From Turritopsis dohrnii (Eukaryota > Cnidaria > Hydrozoa > Anthoathecata > Oceaniidae), in assembly GCA_027922465.2 (NCBI GenBank), contig BQMF02000160.1, positions 1 through 64,000 on the forward strand: a DNA stretch of 64,000 nucleotides, in the 5' to 3' direction. The position numbers were made by a program, and so were the translations under genes. Of this stretch, positions 30,111 through 41,679 are shown one piece after another. The notes below the pieces were generated by a model. The model was given only the letters and a program-made list of their open reading frames with translations. It was not told the origin of the DNA and searched no databases. Every line of letters starts with the position of its first letter. The stretch's first letter is position 1.

Positions 30111-30795
30111 ATCGTTGATCCATTTTGCATTAAATCTGGCTGCGGTTCCAGGTTTGTGCAAAAGGTCTGTTCCATGTTTGGCTACATCATGCAAATATTC
30201 CGTTGAAAGTTAATTCTGCTGAATCTATCTGTCCAAGATTTACGAAGCAATAGACTTTAACAAGTTTGCATTGAACTTGAGGTCGAACCCAAGACTATGC
30301 AAAAAACCACATTGAAAATTTAGCTCAATGACCTTGACATTTAATTGAGAGTCTCTTTAAGACCACGACCTGATGATGATTTACTGTATTACATCATTAA
30401 TCCATTTTGCATTAAATCTTGCTGTGGTTTCATATGTATGCTAAAGTTTTATTTCAGATCACGTAAATATTTTGTTGAAAGGTATATCCATTATAACCAT
30501 CTGTACGAAGGAATGGACTTTGCCCAGTTTGCAATGAACTTGAGGTCGAACCCAAGACAATGCAAAAGCGACACTCAAGATTTAACTCAATCACCATGAC
30601 ATTTTTGTATTAGATCTGGCTGCAGAAAAGTTCTGTTTCAGATTTTGCAGTAACAATTAAGCATTTATCCAAGATCTTCGAAGCGATAAACTTTATCCTG
30701 TTTGCAATGAACTTGAGGTCGAACCCAAGACACTGCAAAAGCACATCCAGGATTTAGCTCAATCAATCTTTGAGACCATTATCTGTTGATGATTT
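30110..30795. repeat. Degenerate tandem array related to the 276-bp unit
   Basis: Three diverged copies contain TTGCAATGAACTTGAGGTCG (anchors near 30263, 30525 and 30699), CATTTTGCATTAAATCT and CCCAAGAC-ATGCAAAA. The anchor and order of phrases are recognisably those of the array at 26980-28210, but spacing is irregular (262 and 174 bp). Confidence 0.75.
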
Positions 30796-31311
30796 ACAAT
30801 ACTAAATCATTAATCTTTACTGCTGTTTATTGATCTCCTTGTTCTACTTATCCCTATTTGTTGTTTATTGCCGTTGTTGTTTACTGCTTGTTATTGTTGT
30901 TCTTTTCGTTGTTTTTGAATTCATGTTTTTGTTTGTCTGTTGTTTATTTTCATCTTGTTTGTTGTTATTTCTGCTGTTTTTGTTTTCTTGTTGATGCGTG
31001 CGCTGATGTTAGTTTAAGCTGTTCTTGTGAGCATTTGTGACGTCAAATTACTTTTGCGACTTTTATATCATAATTGTCAATCCAGTGAAATGATAGAATT
31101 TGACGTTATGAAAAACCAGAATAATACTGGTTTAAGCGTGTTTTATAATTGGGCGTTTATATTAGAGTTTCACAGTACATCCCATTAAAATAGACTCCAT
31201 AATAGTGAAGTTGTTTCGTGTTTGTTAAAAGAAATATCAGGAATTGTTTGCCATTTCTGTCTGTATGTGACAATATTCAACCGAGAATGAGAAAACATTT
31301 AATACTAAGAG

Positions 31312-31458
31312 GTAGTTTATACGATCGAACTTTCGCATTGTCTAATGTAAATCAATAGGCCTGCGATTAGACATTGTCAATACTTTTACTTAAGAATGCA
31401 AGAGTTTTTATAAGTACAGGTATACATGACAAGGCAAAAGTTCGACCGCATAAACTAC
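31312..31458. repeat. MITE-like element with 31-bp inverted repeats
   Basis: Left arm 31312-31343 (GTAGTTTATACGATCGAACT onward) and right arm 31428-31458 (ending CGACCGCATAAACTAC) are reverse complements with few mismatches around an 84-bp centre. There is no coding capacity. A clear target duplication was not identified. Confidence 0.65.
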
Positions 31459-33208
31459 GCTTTACTGGCTTCCCGTTGTAACTATAAATGTATCATGTAA
31501 TCTATCGTTGTTAACTCCAACCTGAAGTTGTTTTTTTACATTTATCGCGTTTAACTAACAAGATACAATCAAGCTATCTTAATGGTGTGTGTCTAACATG
31601 TGTCTCATATGGACAGGGAAATTTCTCTCTTGAAGGAAGCTTCAGTAGACCTCTTCGGGTCTCTATTGCGCCTAGGTCAATCTCGCCTCATTTCTAATGT
31701 TTCAAATTACTAATGTAACTAACAGTGATAAAAAAATTCGTGTAACATTTTCCCCTCGTGTATCGCTTCTTTTCAAAAACCACGCATAAAACGTGGCATT
31801 AGTATGCGGTTTGAAAGCGAGGTGAAAACTACTGTGACGTAGTTTCAGAAAGGGTCTATCGGAGATTAACAGGAAACGGAGATGAATTTCTCAAGATTAT
31901 ACATGATTAAACAAAACTTATATATTACGTTTCTTAATAGATTTAACAGAATGGTTCATTTTATTTTGGATACATGACAATGGAAACATGTATACTTTAT
32001 TTGAAAGAAGTGATGTTCGTTCGATTTCTTTGTTCTTATCCAATCATGTATTACGATTTCGAACTCAGGTTCCCTTACAGTGACCAGTGATATAAAGGAA
32101 ATCCAAGATTGTCGTCATCGGAATATTTTTGTCATTGATTTTCGGTCAGTGAGCATCTATTATTATTCGGCATCAGGAGGGATTATGATAGTGGCAAGCT
32201 TCAGCATGATGGTAGGAATAATCTCATCGTGTGTCTAAGGACTAAACAATATCATGTCTTGTAAAAACTTTTGGTGTGTATTGTGGTATCGTTTAATGTA
32301 GGACTTTTGTGTTAGCAATCTGTTCAGAAAAGAACGGAGTTGTCGGGATCAAAGAATATTAAAGAAATTCTTATGACAAAGCTTTTCAACCTCATTCAGA
32401 AAGAACAAATAGGAAACTGAAGACCTATTCAAGATTAAACAAAATCTGAATACACCTTTCACAAATCGTTTTGCGTCAACATGAAAGCGAGGCTGAGTGT
32501 TGTAGATGAAGTAAGACATGGTGACGAGCAGTTATAGCAGTGGTTGAGAGGGATATTTAAACGATTTGTTATTGGGAGATATTGAACAAATGATACACAT
32601 AATCAATGAAAATACTTATGGTAATTCTCAAGATAACAACGACAATGCTTATTCGAGTTCCTGTTCTGTTTTGTTCCGTTCTCTTATCATCAGTATTCAA
32701 CAACATTCAACATCACTTATTAAAGAACTTCCATTATTCAGTATCAAAGAAATTGAAAAGAATCGTTTAAGCTTGGAATACCTTATTACATGAAATGTGT
32801 AAAGCAAGTAATAACGCACATTATCGATTTAAATGGATCAGTTTAAATGGATCAGTTAGATTTTTACCTGTTTCATTTTCAATGGAAAGCGTTTGAAAAA
32901 GTTGTATTGTTTTCTTGATTCCTACTGTTTTAAATAAAAGAAGAGGAGGAGGAAGCGGGGTCACGTGAGATACATAGCGAATTAAATAGAAATATAGTGC
33001 CAGTGGGCAAAATCGTCATAAAAAAACGTGCAAATAATATCCTCTCGCGATATTCTCCACGAACAACGATGCACGGCGCGCCTGAGTTCGCAGCTACTTT
33101 TATCTCTGCGCGAAATTGGTTTCTCAAAGGCGCATTGGCAACATAGGCTAGTTGCCTAAGCTCATCTTAGGCGAAGAAAATTTGCCTAAGAAGCCATGGG
33201 TTTACACA
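31459..33208. other. Anonymous DNA leading into the DIRS element
   Basis: No gene recognised. GCCTAAGCTCATCTTAGGC (33151-33169) is a short hairpin, and GAAGAAAATTTGCCTAAG with CCATGGGTTTACACA (about 33174-33208) recurs at about 45750-45790, so the DIRS outer end may start near 33150. Confidence 0.5.
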
Positions 33209-33303
33209 TTTTATTTCATAAATTCTCCGTCGATCTAACACTGGGTTTCCCAAGTTTGACTCGCTCAACAGAATAGAGCCCAGTCCTCACTTCCTCTTTC
33301 TAA
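33209..33303. repeat. DIRS left inverted terminal repeat
   Basis: TCGATCTAACACTGGGTTTC through AGAGCCCAGTCCTCACTTC is the exact or near-exact reverse complement of 45260-45348. Confidence 0.9.
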
Positions 33304-33400
33304 CTTTGTTCGTGAAGCGAACAGACGCACGTGAAATAAGAGTTTATAATCCGCCATTATCTTTAAAAAATTTCCAAAAATTAGAAAAGAATTCAACGAA

Positions 33401-34981
33401 ATGGAAGAAGAAAGGGATCGTCGTAAGGATGTTCCGATCATTTCTCCAGTGTATGAAGCTGTTGGCATTCGACACGATACTGACGTACAACACGAGGAGC
33501 TTGTAGCTGGAATTAACTCGATTAACGAGCCAGCACGACAGGGTGTTGTAGTTAACTCAGAGGCAGAGACAACCCCAACAAATCGAGGCCGATCTAAATC
33601 TTCTTCAAAGAAAAAGTCCCGAAAAAGGGAAAGGTCCCCCTTGGGATCAACTTCAGAGGAGGAGTTGAAGCCAAAAAAGGCAACGAGAAAAAGAAAGAAA
33701 AAGAGAAGAAGAAGGTATTCTTCAACTTCATCTTCATCATCAAGTTCATCAAGTACCATGTCTGGTAGTGATGGAGGTGAAGAGGCCAGCCACACACCGT
33801 TTAAAATAGTACCCAAAAGGGACGAAAACAAATGGGATTTACCAGCCAAAATGGCTGAGTATGTAAACAAACATTTCCAAAATTATATCCCCGACAAGGA
33901 CATTGAGGAGGGAGTTTTAGCTAAACATCCTATCCCTTCCAATTTACGAACAGTAAAAAAACTAGATGATTTTTTAAAGTCATTGCTAGAACATAACACC
34001 TCGTGTATTACAACCGATATAGCCATGGAGAAGTTCCAGGAAAAAATCGCTCAGGTCATGGGACCTTTGGCATCCTTATGGAAGGGCCTGGAGGACGTGA
34101 TTACCTCGCCCTCCGAGCATATTGAAGTGCCTGTTCAGGAGTTCGTGACTCTAGCTGAAAAGAGCATTATGTTGTTGGGGCAAGCATCAACGTCTGTTGC
34201 GTACATAAGGAGACTAAATGTCCTTAAGCAACTCCTTAAAGACCCTCGTAAGGCCAAATCGGTCTTGAAGGAAAAGACCAACCTCATAGAACAAAACGAC
34301 GAATTTTTGTTTGGAAAAAAATTCAGTGCACACATCATTGACACTGAAAAGTGTAGGAAGAGAACTCTGGAAGTTTTTGCAGATGTTGGCAGCCGAGCAT
34401 CATCATACAACGGATTTAAAAAACCCTTTCGAGCAGGCCCTGCACAAAATAAAAACAAAAGTCCGGCAAGTGCGGGGCGATATTACTACTCCGGTTCCGC
34501 GATTAATCGAGGCAACAACGAGGGAAGACAAAATGGTGGCAGAAGATATTACTACAACTCATCAACAGGATCTGGTAAATATGACCTCTTACAACAAAAA
34601 GGAAATGGCACCTTCATCCAACAGAGTTCCGAAACTGATTCCTGTATCAACACTAACAAAAGTTCATCCACTTATAAGAAATTTATTTACAAAACAAATT
34701 CCAAATGTTCCTCTTGCAGGAAGATTAGTGCACTTCCTCAGAGCTTGGGAGAAATTAACTCGAGACCAAGAAATACTGGCAATAGTGAAGGGTTACAAAA
34801 TCCCATTAATTCATCCTCCCACTCAAGAAAAAATACCAAACCCTGCACATATGACAAAAGATCAGTGTTTGTTAGTGGACCAGGAAATTCAGGAAATGTT
34901 GGAAAAAGGGGCCATCAGAAAAGTGGAACATACTCCAGGGGAATTTCTAAGCAATATATTCCTGGTAAAGAAAAAGGATAG
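33401..34981 (+). CDS. gag: DIRS gag-like protein
   Basis: A 526-codon open frame. Residues 60-115 are an Arg/Lys/Ser-rich tract (GRSKSSSKKKSRKRERSPLG, then a Ser run), giving a nuclear-localisation-like, nucleic-acid-binding N-terminus. The middle (about 130-330) is helical, as in DIRS gag proteins, with WDLPAKMAEYVNKHFQNYIP as a typical start. A Gly/Tyr/Asn-rich, basic segment follows. From roughly codon 405 (about 34615) the other frame carries the start of the RT domain, so the last ~120 codons here probably are not native protein. No zinc knuckle is seen. The open state over 1.5 kb suggests a fairly young copy. Confidence 0.75.
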   Translation: MEEERDRRKDVPIISPVYEAVGIRHDTDVQHEELVAGINSINEPARQGVVVNSEAETTPTNRGRSKSSSKKKSRKRERSPLGSTSEEELKPKKATRKRKKKRRRRYSSTSSSSSSSSSTMSGSDGGEEASHTPFKIVPKRDENKWDLPAKMAEYVNKHFQNYIPDKDIEEGVLAKHPIPSNLRTVKKLDDFLKSLLEHNTSCITTDIAMEKFQEKIAQVMGPLASLWKGLEDVITSPSEHIEVPVQEFVTLAEKSIMLLGQASTSVAYIRRLNVLKQLLKDPRKAKSVLKEKTNLIEQNDEFLFGKKFSAHIIDTEKCRKRTLEVFADVGSRASSYNGFKKPFRAGPAQNKNKSPASAGRYYYSGSAINRGNNEGRQNGGRRYYYNSSTGSGKYDLLQQKGNGTFIQQSSETDSCINTNKSSSTYKKFIYKTNSKCSSCRKISALPQSLGEINSRPRNTGNSEGLQNPINSSSHSRKNTKPCTYDKRSVFVSGPGNSGNVGKRGHQKSGTYSRGISKQYIPGKEKG

Positions 34982-36508
34982 CGGAAACCGCCCTGTAATA
35001 AATCTGAAAAAGTTGAATGGTTTTGTCCCATACGAGCTCTTCAAAATGGAAGGTTTACATTGCTTGAAGTTCCTCCTGCAAAAGAACGACTACCTTTGCA
35101 AAATAGATCTCAAGGACGCTTATTTTTCTATTCCTCTCCAATCTCAGTCCCAAAAATATGTGAGATTTCTTTGGACAGGCAACCTTTACGAGTTTCTCTG
35201 TCTTTGCTTTGGCTTGGGACCAGCCCCCAGGATCTTTACAAAGCTTTTAAAGGTACCAATAGCATTGTTGAGACGAATAAATATTCGTTTGATCATATAT
35301 CTGGACGATATCCTTCTCATGGGGAAAACATTGGAGGAAATTTACACTGCCAGGGACACAGTGATTTTTTTATTACAACACCTGGGTTTTGTGATCAACA
35401 AAAACAAATCACTCTTCGAACCAACGAGGCAGATAGAGTTTCTAGGCTTACACATAGACTCTCTAAAAATGAGCCTATCCCGGACTCAAGAGAAGATGAA
35501 GAAAGTTCTGCAACAGTGTCAGAAGCTATACATATATCCAAAAACCTCAATCTTAACCTCGACAAAACTAATAGGAACCCTTTCCTCCACAGTTCAAGCT
35601 GTCTTACCAGCCCGGATAAATTTTCGTTACCTTCAGATGGATCAAATATCAGCTCTGAAAAAACAAGGGACGTACAAGGGGTTAGTGACATTAAGCAATT
35701 TAGCCAAGGAGGAACTCTTGTGGTGGGTAGAAAACTTAAAAGTATGCAATGGGAGAAACATTCAGGTGCAGGAACCCAACATGATTATCCAAACCGATGC
35801 TTCCACAAAAGGCTGTGGGGCCTATTGCAAGGGGATAGCAACAGGAGGGAAGTGGTCCAAGAGGGAAAAAACCTACCACATCAATGTGCTGGAGCTTCTG
35901 GCTGTCAAATTTGCAATCTTGACCTTTACGAAAATCTGTCCAATTTACACGTACATGTTCAAATAGACAACAAGACTGCTTTGTCATATCTATTAAAGAT
36001 GGGAGGCACCCACAACCAATTCCTTTTAGACATCAGCAAGTCAATTTGGCACTACCTACTATCTCACAAGATCACAGTTACTGCAGAGTATCTGCCAAGC
36101 AAATTGAATGTCAGGGCAGATTGGGAGTCTCGGAATGCAAGGGACAGTTTAGATTGGAAACTAGAAAGGAAAATATTTTGGGAAATTACCAAGCGCCTAG
36201 GAATACCGAGAGTGGATCTATTTGCCTCTCGACTGTGCCACCAAATCCCCAGATACATGGCATGGAAACCCGACCCACTCAGCATAGCTACAGATGCAAT
36301 GCAACAGCCTTGGAACCAGATGTTAGGGTTTGCATTTCCTCCTTTCAGTTTAATAAGTCGAGTCCTAAACAAAGTACTGATGGAGAAAGTAGAAAGTTTA
36401 ATAATCGTAACACCTTTATGGCAAACCCAGCCATGGTACCCCCAACTGTTGCAGATGTCCATAGGAAAACCAATTATGTTGCCCTTAAAGGCAGACCTAC
36501 TATTATAA
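34311..36508 (+). pseudogene. DIRS reverse transcriptase-RNase H, frameshifted and truncated
   Basis: Frame 34311-35966 holds the RT: GNRPVINLKKLNGFVPYELF, CKIDLKDAYFSIPL (motif A), FGLGPAPRIFTKLL, the catalytic IYLDDILL near 35295, and FLGLHIDS. The RNase H starts with MIIQTDASTKGCGAY and NVLELLAVKFAI. Near 35950 the frame breaks; the second frame continues to 36508 with VQIDNKTALSYLLKMGG, YLPSKLNVRADWESRN, VDLFASRLCHQIPRYMAW and IVTPLWQTQPWYPQLL. That order is specific to DIRS and related YR retrotransposons. Translation ends in a TAA microsatellite that marks the LINE insertion. The gag and RT frames overlap, as in DIRS elements. Confidence 0.88.
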
Positions 36509-36535
36509 TAATAATAATAATAATAATGATATATT

Positions 36536-37849
36536 TCACAGTATCTCCAAAATTTTACAATTGGCTCTTCACCTGGAAATTGAGAAGATTATGTATATGC
36601 AGCGTCTAAAAAATATCGTATATTAAAAAAAACAAGAGCCAGATGGCGCAAAACGGTAGCAGCAATTGTACTTATAAGTTATGAAAAGTTACTACAAAGC
36701 TCTTTGAGGCTTGTTTTTTCTTTATATCTCACTGGTGGAAAACAGGCATAACGATGATATGTTAAAATGATAAGTTAGTGTAAAAAGGGTCTAATCATAA
36801 GCCACCAGAAATTAATTTATTAAAAACAAAAGAATTATACATGCGTGAGCTGTATATTTTTTTATAAGAAAACTTTTTGTAAGAAAATGTGTAGAAAAAA
36901 ACCACGCGCTTCAAAAAAAAAAATATGTTTTTAATTATAATTTCATGAAACCAAAAATGAATTCCAACAAATAACTGCCTTTTTGAACAAGATCTTCGAA
37001 AGTCTTCTTAATACACAAAACAGTGTTGTACCTAACAAACGAGGTAATAAGAAGTTTTGAACTGATAGGCTTTACTAACAAGAAAAACTATATAAACAAA
37101 TTTTAAGTATCAATGTATTTTCAGTTAGCATAAATAGCTAAAACTTCCATTTTTATGCAGATCTATTTGATTAATATTCATTCTTTCATGAATTATTTCA
37201 TATAACATCAAAGAAAACGTCCTTTTAAATGTTGATATGTGAAACCTTTCGAAGGCTGCGTTTCTTCATTAGAATTTACATTGCGTTATTAGCAGAGTCT
37301 TGCAGACTCTAAATCGCAGACTAATTGCCATTTCGGCCGGAGTAGGAGGAGGAGTAGTAGGAGGAGTAGGAGTCCACGGGTGTTTTAATACGGTATTCGC
37401 TTTCGCTGCTACCGTAATAATGGCAGAAATTAGAGAGACAGTCGTAGTATGGGACGTGGCTAGGTGTGGATAAGGTGAAGGTAGAGTAGAACCAGATAGT
37501 CGTAAACCAAAAAGAATGTCGACTGAAGTTATGAAAACTAGGAAATGGGACATGACTAAACCTAAGGACTAACGTAATGTAAACCGATGTGTAGGACCAA
37601 ATTGAGGTTAGAACCGAATATTAGAAAAAAAAACTGTTAATATATATAAACTTATAAATTAATTCCTCCATGGCAGTAAAGATAGAACTTGGACTCAAAA
37701 AGCAATCTAAAACCTAAAATAGGACTAGATGAAGGTAAGGAGATATGATAAAGGAATATTGGTAGCATTGGTCTTGTTGGAAGTGCGGAATAGGGCTAGG
37801 AATAATGCCAAGGATAGGAGGACTTATTAAAATATACTGGTAAACTAGT
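36536..37849 (-). other. Probable LINE 3' untranslated region and undefined DNA
   Basis: No gene. The interval between the (TAA)n tract and the RT stop codon is A+T-rich to 37300 and then has GGAGTAGGAGGAGGAGTAGT-type purine repeats. I treat it as 3' UTR by position; it could include a further insertion. Confidence 0.4.
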
Positions 37850-39391
37850 CTAAAACTTAGCAAGGCTCTTTGCAAGGCCTTGGTCTAAAAAATGTTTTTT
37901 CGTTTCACTACAAAATATTTTATAGTTTAATTCATCCCGACACTTTTGCGGGAGTCTGTTGAATACCCGCGAAGAATCGTATTCAAAACTATTCACAACA
38001 ATGTTTGGACAAGCCAACATCGTACCAGCATGTACAGGATTTCTCAAACCTTCACGAGGCGGCATTCTTTTCATTGGAAGGAAACTCGGCCAGGCTGACG
38101 AATTTATGGACTTCCAAGCAAGCTTAGCCATACTAAATTCTGATCGCTCATATATCGGTAGCCATTTCAATGAAACCACGTCTGATATGTTTGAGTAGCC
38201 GCCTCTTACGAAACTGGCACTTGCATTCTGGACTCTTTGAAGCTGTTGATGAAGGTATGATGGTGCGTTCAGGAAAAGTGCGTTACCGTAATCGAGTTGG
38301 CTTAGCACCAGTGATTCGGCTAGCTGCTTGCGTAAATGGTATGGTATGAATCGTTTGATACGGGACAGAGTCTTGAGGGTCCCGTATGCCTTTGACGTTG
38401 CTTTCTTTACATGGGCGTTCCACTTCATATCCTCACTGAAGGTTACACCGAGGAGCTTGAATTCTTGGACACGTTCGATAGTTTTCTCGTCGAGCGATTT
38501 TATCTCGTAGTCGAACTGATGTCGCCTGGCCATTTGTTGGGTTGTAAAGAGCATAGTTTTTGTCTTTTTGGAGTTGAATAGTAGATTCTGGCTTCTCGAC
38601 CATCGCTGGAGATCTTTGATATCTTTATTGATCTTCTCAACGCAATCGGCGAACTGAGGTGGTTTTGTGTGGCGATATAAACTGGTGTCATCCGCATATT
38701 GCATACATTCGGCATTAGTATTTGTTGGCATGTCGTGAACGTAGATGTTGAACAGAACAGGGCCGAGGATACTTCCTTGAGGGACTCCGTTCAGTACAGT
38801 CAGTCTGTTCGATTCTTTGTCGTTGACTTGCACGAATTGGCGGCGATTTGATAGGTAACTTGACATGGTTAACAAGGCTGATTTTGAGAAGTTAAGTTTA
38901 TGGAGTTTTTCGATCAGTATTTCAAAGTTAACAGTGTCGAACGCTTTTGAGAAGTCAGCCATGACGGAGAGAGTAACTTCACCGCTGTCCATTGCCTTGA
39001 TGATATCACTTTTGATTTTCATACACGTGGTGTTAGTACAGTGTTCTTTTCGAAAGCCGGATTGATGGTTGGAAAGAAGTTTCAGGTTTCCGATATAATC
39101 AACGATTTGCATCATTAGAATTCTCTCTTATACTTTCGATAGGATGGGGAGAATCGATATTGGCCGGTAATCTGAGGGTTCTGTCGGTTGGTCGATTTTC
39201 GGAATGGGGGTGATCTTTGAGATTTTCCATTGGTCTGGAAAGGAATTCTCTTCGATTGCAGTGTTTTATTATGTGGCAAATGGGACTAGTGATTTCATTA
39301 ATGCAGAGTTTTAAGAATTTCGAGGGTATCTTATCTTGTCAGGTGGAACAATCATTGCGAAGGGAGAGGATTGCTTTCCTTGTGTCTGAGT
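37850..39391 (-). pseudogene. LINE reverse transcriptase, 5' part frame-broken
   Basis: Frame 37850-39115 contains HQSGFRKEHCTNTTCMKIKS, MADFSKAFDTVNFEILIEKL (motif A), LNGVPQGSILGPVLFNIYVH (motif B) and CMQYADDTSLYRH (motif C with the YADD box). It continues to the thumb and the C-terminal LKLLGVTF-type and KWLPIYERSE regions. Upstream to about 39391 the fingers are readable only in pieces: KIPSKFLKLCINEITSPICH, ENLKDHPHSENRPTD and YRFSPSY-type segments. Frame breaks thus separate the RT from the endonuclease ORF. The family reverse-transcribes its own RNA at a nicked target. Confidence 0.85.
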
Positions 39392-39392
39392 A

Positions 39393-39429
<37 letters not shown>

Positions 39430-39895
39430 GTATTTCAGGGTAATCCATTTACATAGCTATTCTCCCAATATATATATGTACATAACAAAAAAAAAAAAAA
39501 ATAAAAAAAAAAAAAAAAAATTCAAATATAAAATCAGTCCTAAAAACACAGGTAAAAACATTTTATTCTATAAAAATATACGTGCATAGTTAAGAACAAA
39601 GTCGACATGAAAGGAAAAATTGGCGAAAATTGAATCAAAATTGATTGGACTACGAAAATTGAATCGAGTAAATTGACCACTCAAGAAATGTTGCAAGACC
39701 AGGTGCAGATCCAGGCCTCAGTCGAACCCTGTGCAGAAGAGCTGAACCAGCGATTGGCGAATGGGTTGCTCCTCTCCACAAATTCAACTAAGGCCTGGAT
39801 CCGCTACTGCAAAACTGAATTGGGGATTGAGATAGAAGTGAAAAATTCATAAAAATATAGTCATAAAAACACAAGTAAAAGCTTGGTTCAGTGCT
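39392..39895 (-). repeat. Truncated retroposon inserted in the LINE
   Basis: It starts with (TAA)n, then AAATGTATTTCAGGGTAATC, an A-rich tract at 39487-39520, and CAGGTGCAGATCCAGGCCTC paired with GGCCTGGATCCGCTACTGC as an imperfect inverted pair. It separates the endonuclease frame (ends 39898) from the RT fingers. The tail resembles the repeat at 29326. Confidence 0.6.
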
Positions 39896-39897
39896 TG

Positions 39898-41679
39898 CTA
39901 ACATATGGTTATGGTTGTGGTTTTGGAGAAGCTGAATGTGTTTGGGTTGACAGGAAGTGAATCGGTAAAGTTGCGGAGAGTTTCTTCAGGCTTAGCTACA
40001 GAGCTCAAGAGCCTTACTGCTGTGGTGTTGTAGTGTTCATTAAGTACATTGGGATCTGCATCGATATTTTTAGGGCTAGGGTTAAGAATTCGATGGATTG
40101 TGTTCCAAACTTCTTTCGGGCGTTTCGATGACAGAGCTTTCTTGTAAAAGTTTGCTTTCGTATTACGGATGTCTTTTTTCACCTCGTTTCGAATTTTACG
40201 GAATGTGGTCCAAGCTTGTTCGTCGTGTGGTCGCTCATGTGCACGTGTGCGAAGTTGATTGCGTTCACGAAGCTTTGCAGATAGGTTGAGTTCGTGTAGC
40301 CATGGAGCTGGTGGTCTAGTGATCTTACATTTGACAAGTGGCGCGTGTTCATTTAAACAAGATAAGAACAGTTTATTAAAGAAGTGCAACTTATCTTCTG
40401 ACGATTCAAGTCCGTAAACGGTTGCGAAGGGGAGCTTTTCAACATCGGAGACGAATGATGCAGGATTAAAGTTGGTTTCGATGCGGATGTTTTTGTATCG
40501 TGGTTCGAAACGTGGTTTCTTCACGTTGAACATCACATACGGACCATCATGATCGCTGATTTCGTCACAGGGAAGAACGTTTTCGTAGTTGATTTTTGGG
40601 AAATTTGAGGCGATATGATCTATCAGCCTGCGGCCATGTCTGGTGGGTTTGCTTATGTGTTGCTTGAGGCCATGATTTTGTAAAAGTTCTCTATACTCTT
40701 GTGCAATCTCAGAGTTCTCAAGCATATCAATGTTGGTGTCGCCGGTGATGATTATTGGACCTGTCCAGATTGTTGATACATACGCCAAAAGTGTGTCGAG
40801 CTTGGTCAGCCATATACGTTTGTCTGCAAGGGTAGGGCTTGGTTGATACATAGCAGCTAAAAGAAAGGAATCGTGTTTACCTTTGATCTCCATCCACATG
40901 TGCTCGATAGTGTTGTCTCTTTGGGTGATGTCATCTCGTTTCTTGTGTTTGACCGACTCTCGAATATACATGCCGACACCGCCTCCACGTTTCTTGTCAC
41001 GATGGTGGAACTTGGGGACATAGCCTTCGATTGATACATGCTTGAGGAGTTGCGGGTTGTCTTTGAGCCAGGTTTCAGATAGTGTAATAATGTCAAACTT
41101 ATAACTCCAAACCATTCGTTCGAATGCAGAGAAGGTCGAGGTTATCGATTGGGTGTTGAGATGGCAGATACTGAATCGACCACGATTTTCGTTGAGGGCT
41201 CGATGATGTTCGTCTTCCTTTAGATTTTCGTGCTCAGCTACTTGAATATCTGTCAAATCGCGAACACCGAAGAAAGGCAACCCAGTAAGCAGGCAATTGT
41301 GGCATGTCCACTGGTTAAGTTTATTAGAAAAGTTTTTCACAGTTCGATACATGCATTTGACGTGAGTTGTTTGATGACAAACCTTGCATTCGAGGCGGTA
41401 CGAGTTCTTGCGGACTGTTTTGGTGCAGACAGGGCAAGCAAGCGGGCCCGGATTCATTTCGATATCGCCGGAGATGATAAGTTGAAAGGTTGCCGAGTGG
41501 TTCGCGTAGAGATTGATTGGTGCACAGAATCTCCTTTTGTTGTTGTTGTTGTTGTTTTGACGTCGGATCAAGTGTTTATTTTGAACTTGAAAAGTTGATT
41601 CATTGCGAAAGTTTTCGATTTGATGTATAACAAAATACATTATCAGAATCAGCACGGTTTTCTTCATCTTTTGCAGCAA
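39898..41679 (-). CDS. LINE ORF: signal-anchor, 2A-like motif, PHD finger and AP endonuclease
   Basis: A 593-codon open frame, the 5' part of the LINE polyprotein. Residues 6-20 are hydrophobic. Residues 71-79, GDIEMNPGP, fit the 2A ribosome-skipping consensus D-x-E-x-N-P-G-P. A PHD-type finger follows (CPVCTKTVRKNSYRLECKVC, HQTTHVKCMY, WTCHNCL; about 82-131). From residue 170 is an exonuclease-endonuclease-phosphatase domain: CHLNTQSI, LSETWL, RGGGVGMYIRES, IITGDTNIDML and ISDHDGPYV. The frame is lost at a retroposon insertion at 39895. A 2A site would release the N-terminal 78 residues during translation; that is inference from the motif. Confidence 0.88.
   Translation of the reverse strand: MLQKMKKTVLILIMYFVIHQIENFRNESTFQVQNKHLIRRQNNNNNNKRRFCAPINLYANHSATFQLIISGDIEMNPGPLACPVCTKTVRKNSYRLECKVCHQTTHVKCMYRTVKNFSNKLNQWTCHNCLLTGLPFFGVRDLTDIQVAEHENLKEDEHHRALNENRGRFSICHLNTQSITSTFSAFERMVWSYKFDIITLSETWLKDNPQLLKHVSIEGYVPKFHHRDKKRGGGVGMYIRESVKHKKRDDITQRDNTIEHMWMEIKGKHDSFLLAAMYQPSPTLADKRIWLTKLDTLLAYVSTIWTGPIIITGDTNIDMLENSEIAQEYRELLQNHGLKQHISKPTRHGRRLIDHIASNFPKINYENVLPCDEISDHDGPYVMFNVKKPRFEPRYKNIRIETNFNPASFVSDVEKLPFATVYGLESSEDKLHFFNKLFLSCLNEHAPLVKCKITRPPAPWLHELNLSAKLRERNQLRTRAHERPHDEQAWTTFRKIRNEVKKDIRNTKANFYKKALSSKRPKEVWNTIHRILNPSPKNIDADPNVLNEHYNTTAVRLLSSVAKPEETLRNFTDSLPVNPNTFSFSKTTTITIC

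Noticed and set aside
29806..30213. Frames rich in Leu, Phe and Cys resembling membrane proteins
   Set aside because: The DNA is TTG/TTC low-complexity; all three frames look alike for that reason.
31036..31044. Perfect CRE palindrome TGACGTCA
   Set aside because: An 8-bp palindrome is expected about once in a window of this size and there is no gene next to it.
33306..33870. Frames overlapping the DIRS gag start on both strands
   Set aside because: They mirror the Arg/Ser-rich gag codons; the gag frame itself has family features.
35060..35950. First part of the frame 35060-36508 as a separate protein
   Set aside because: Upstream of about 35950 the RT is encoded in the other frame; only the part after 35950 is RNase H and downstream sequence.
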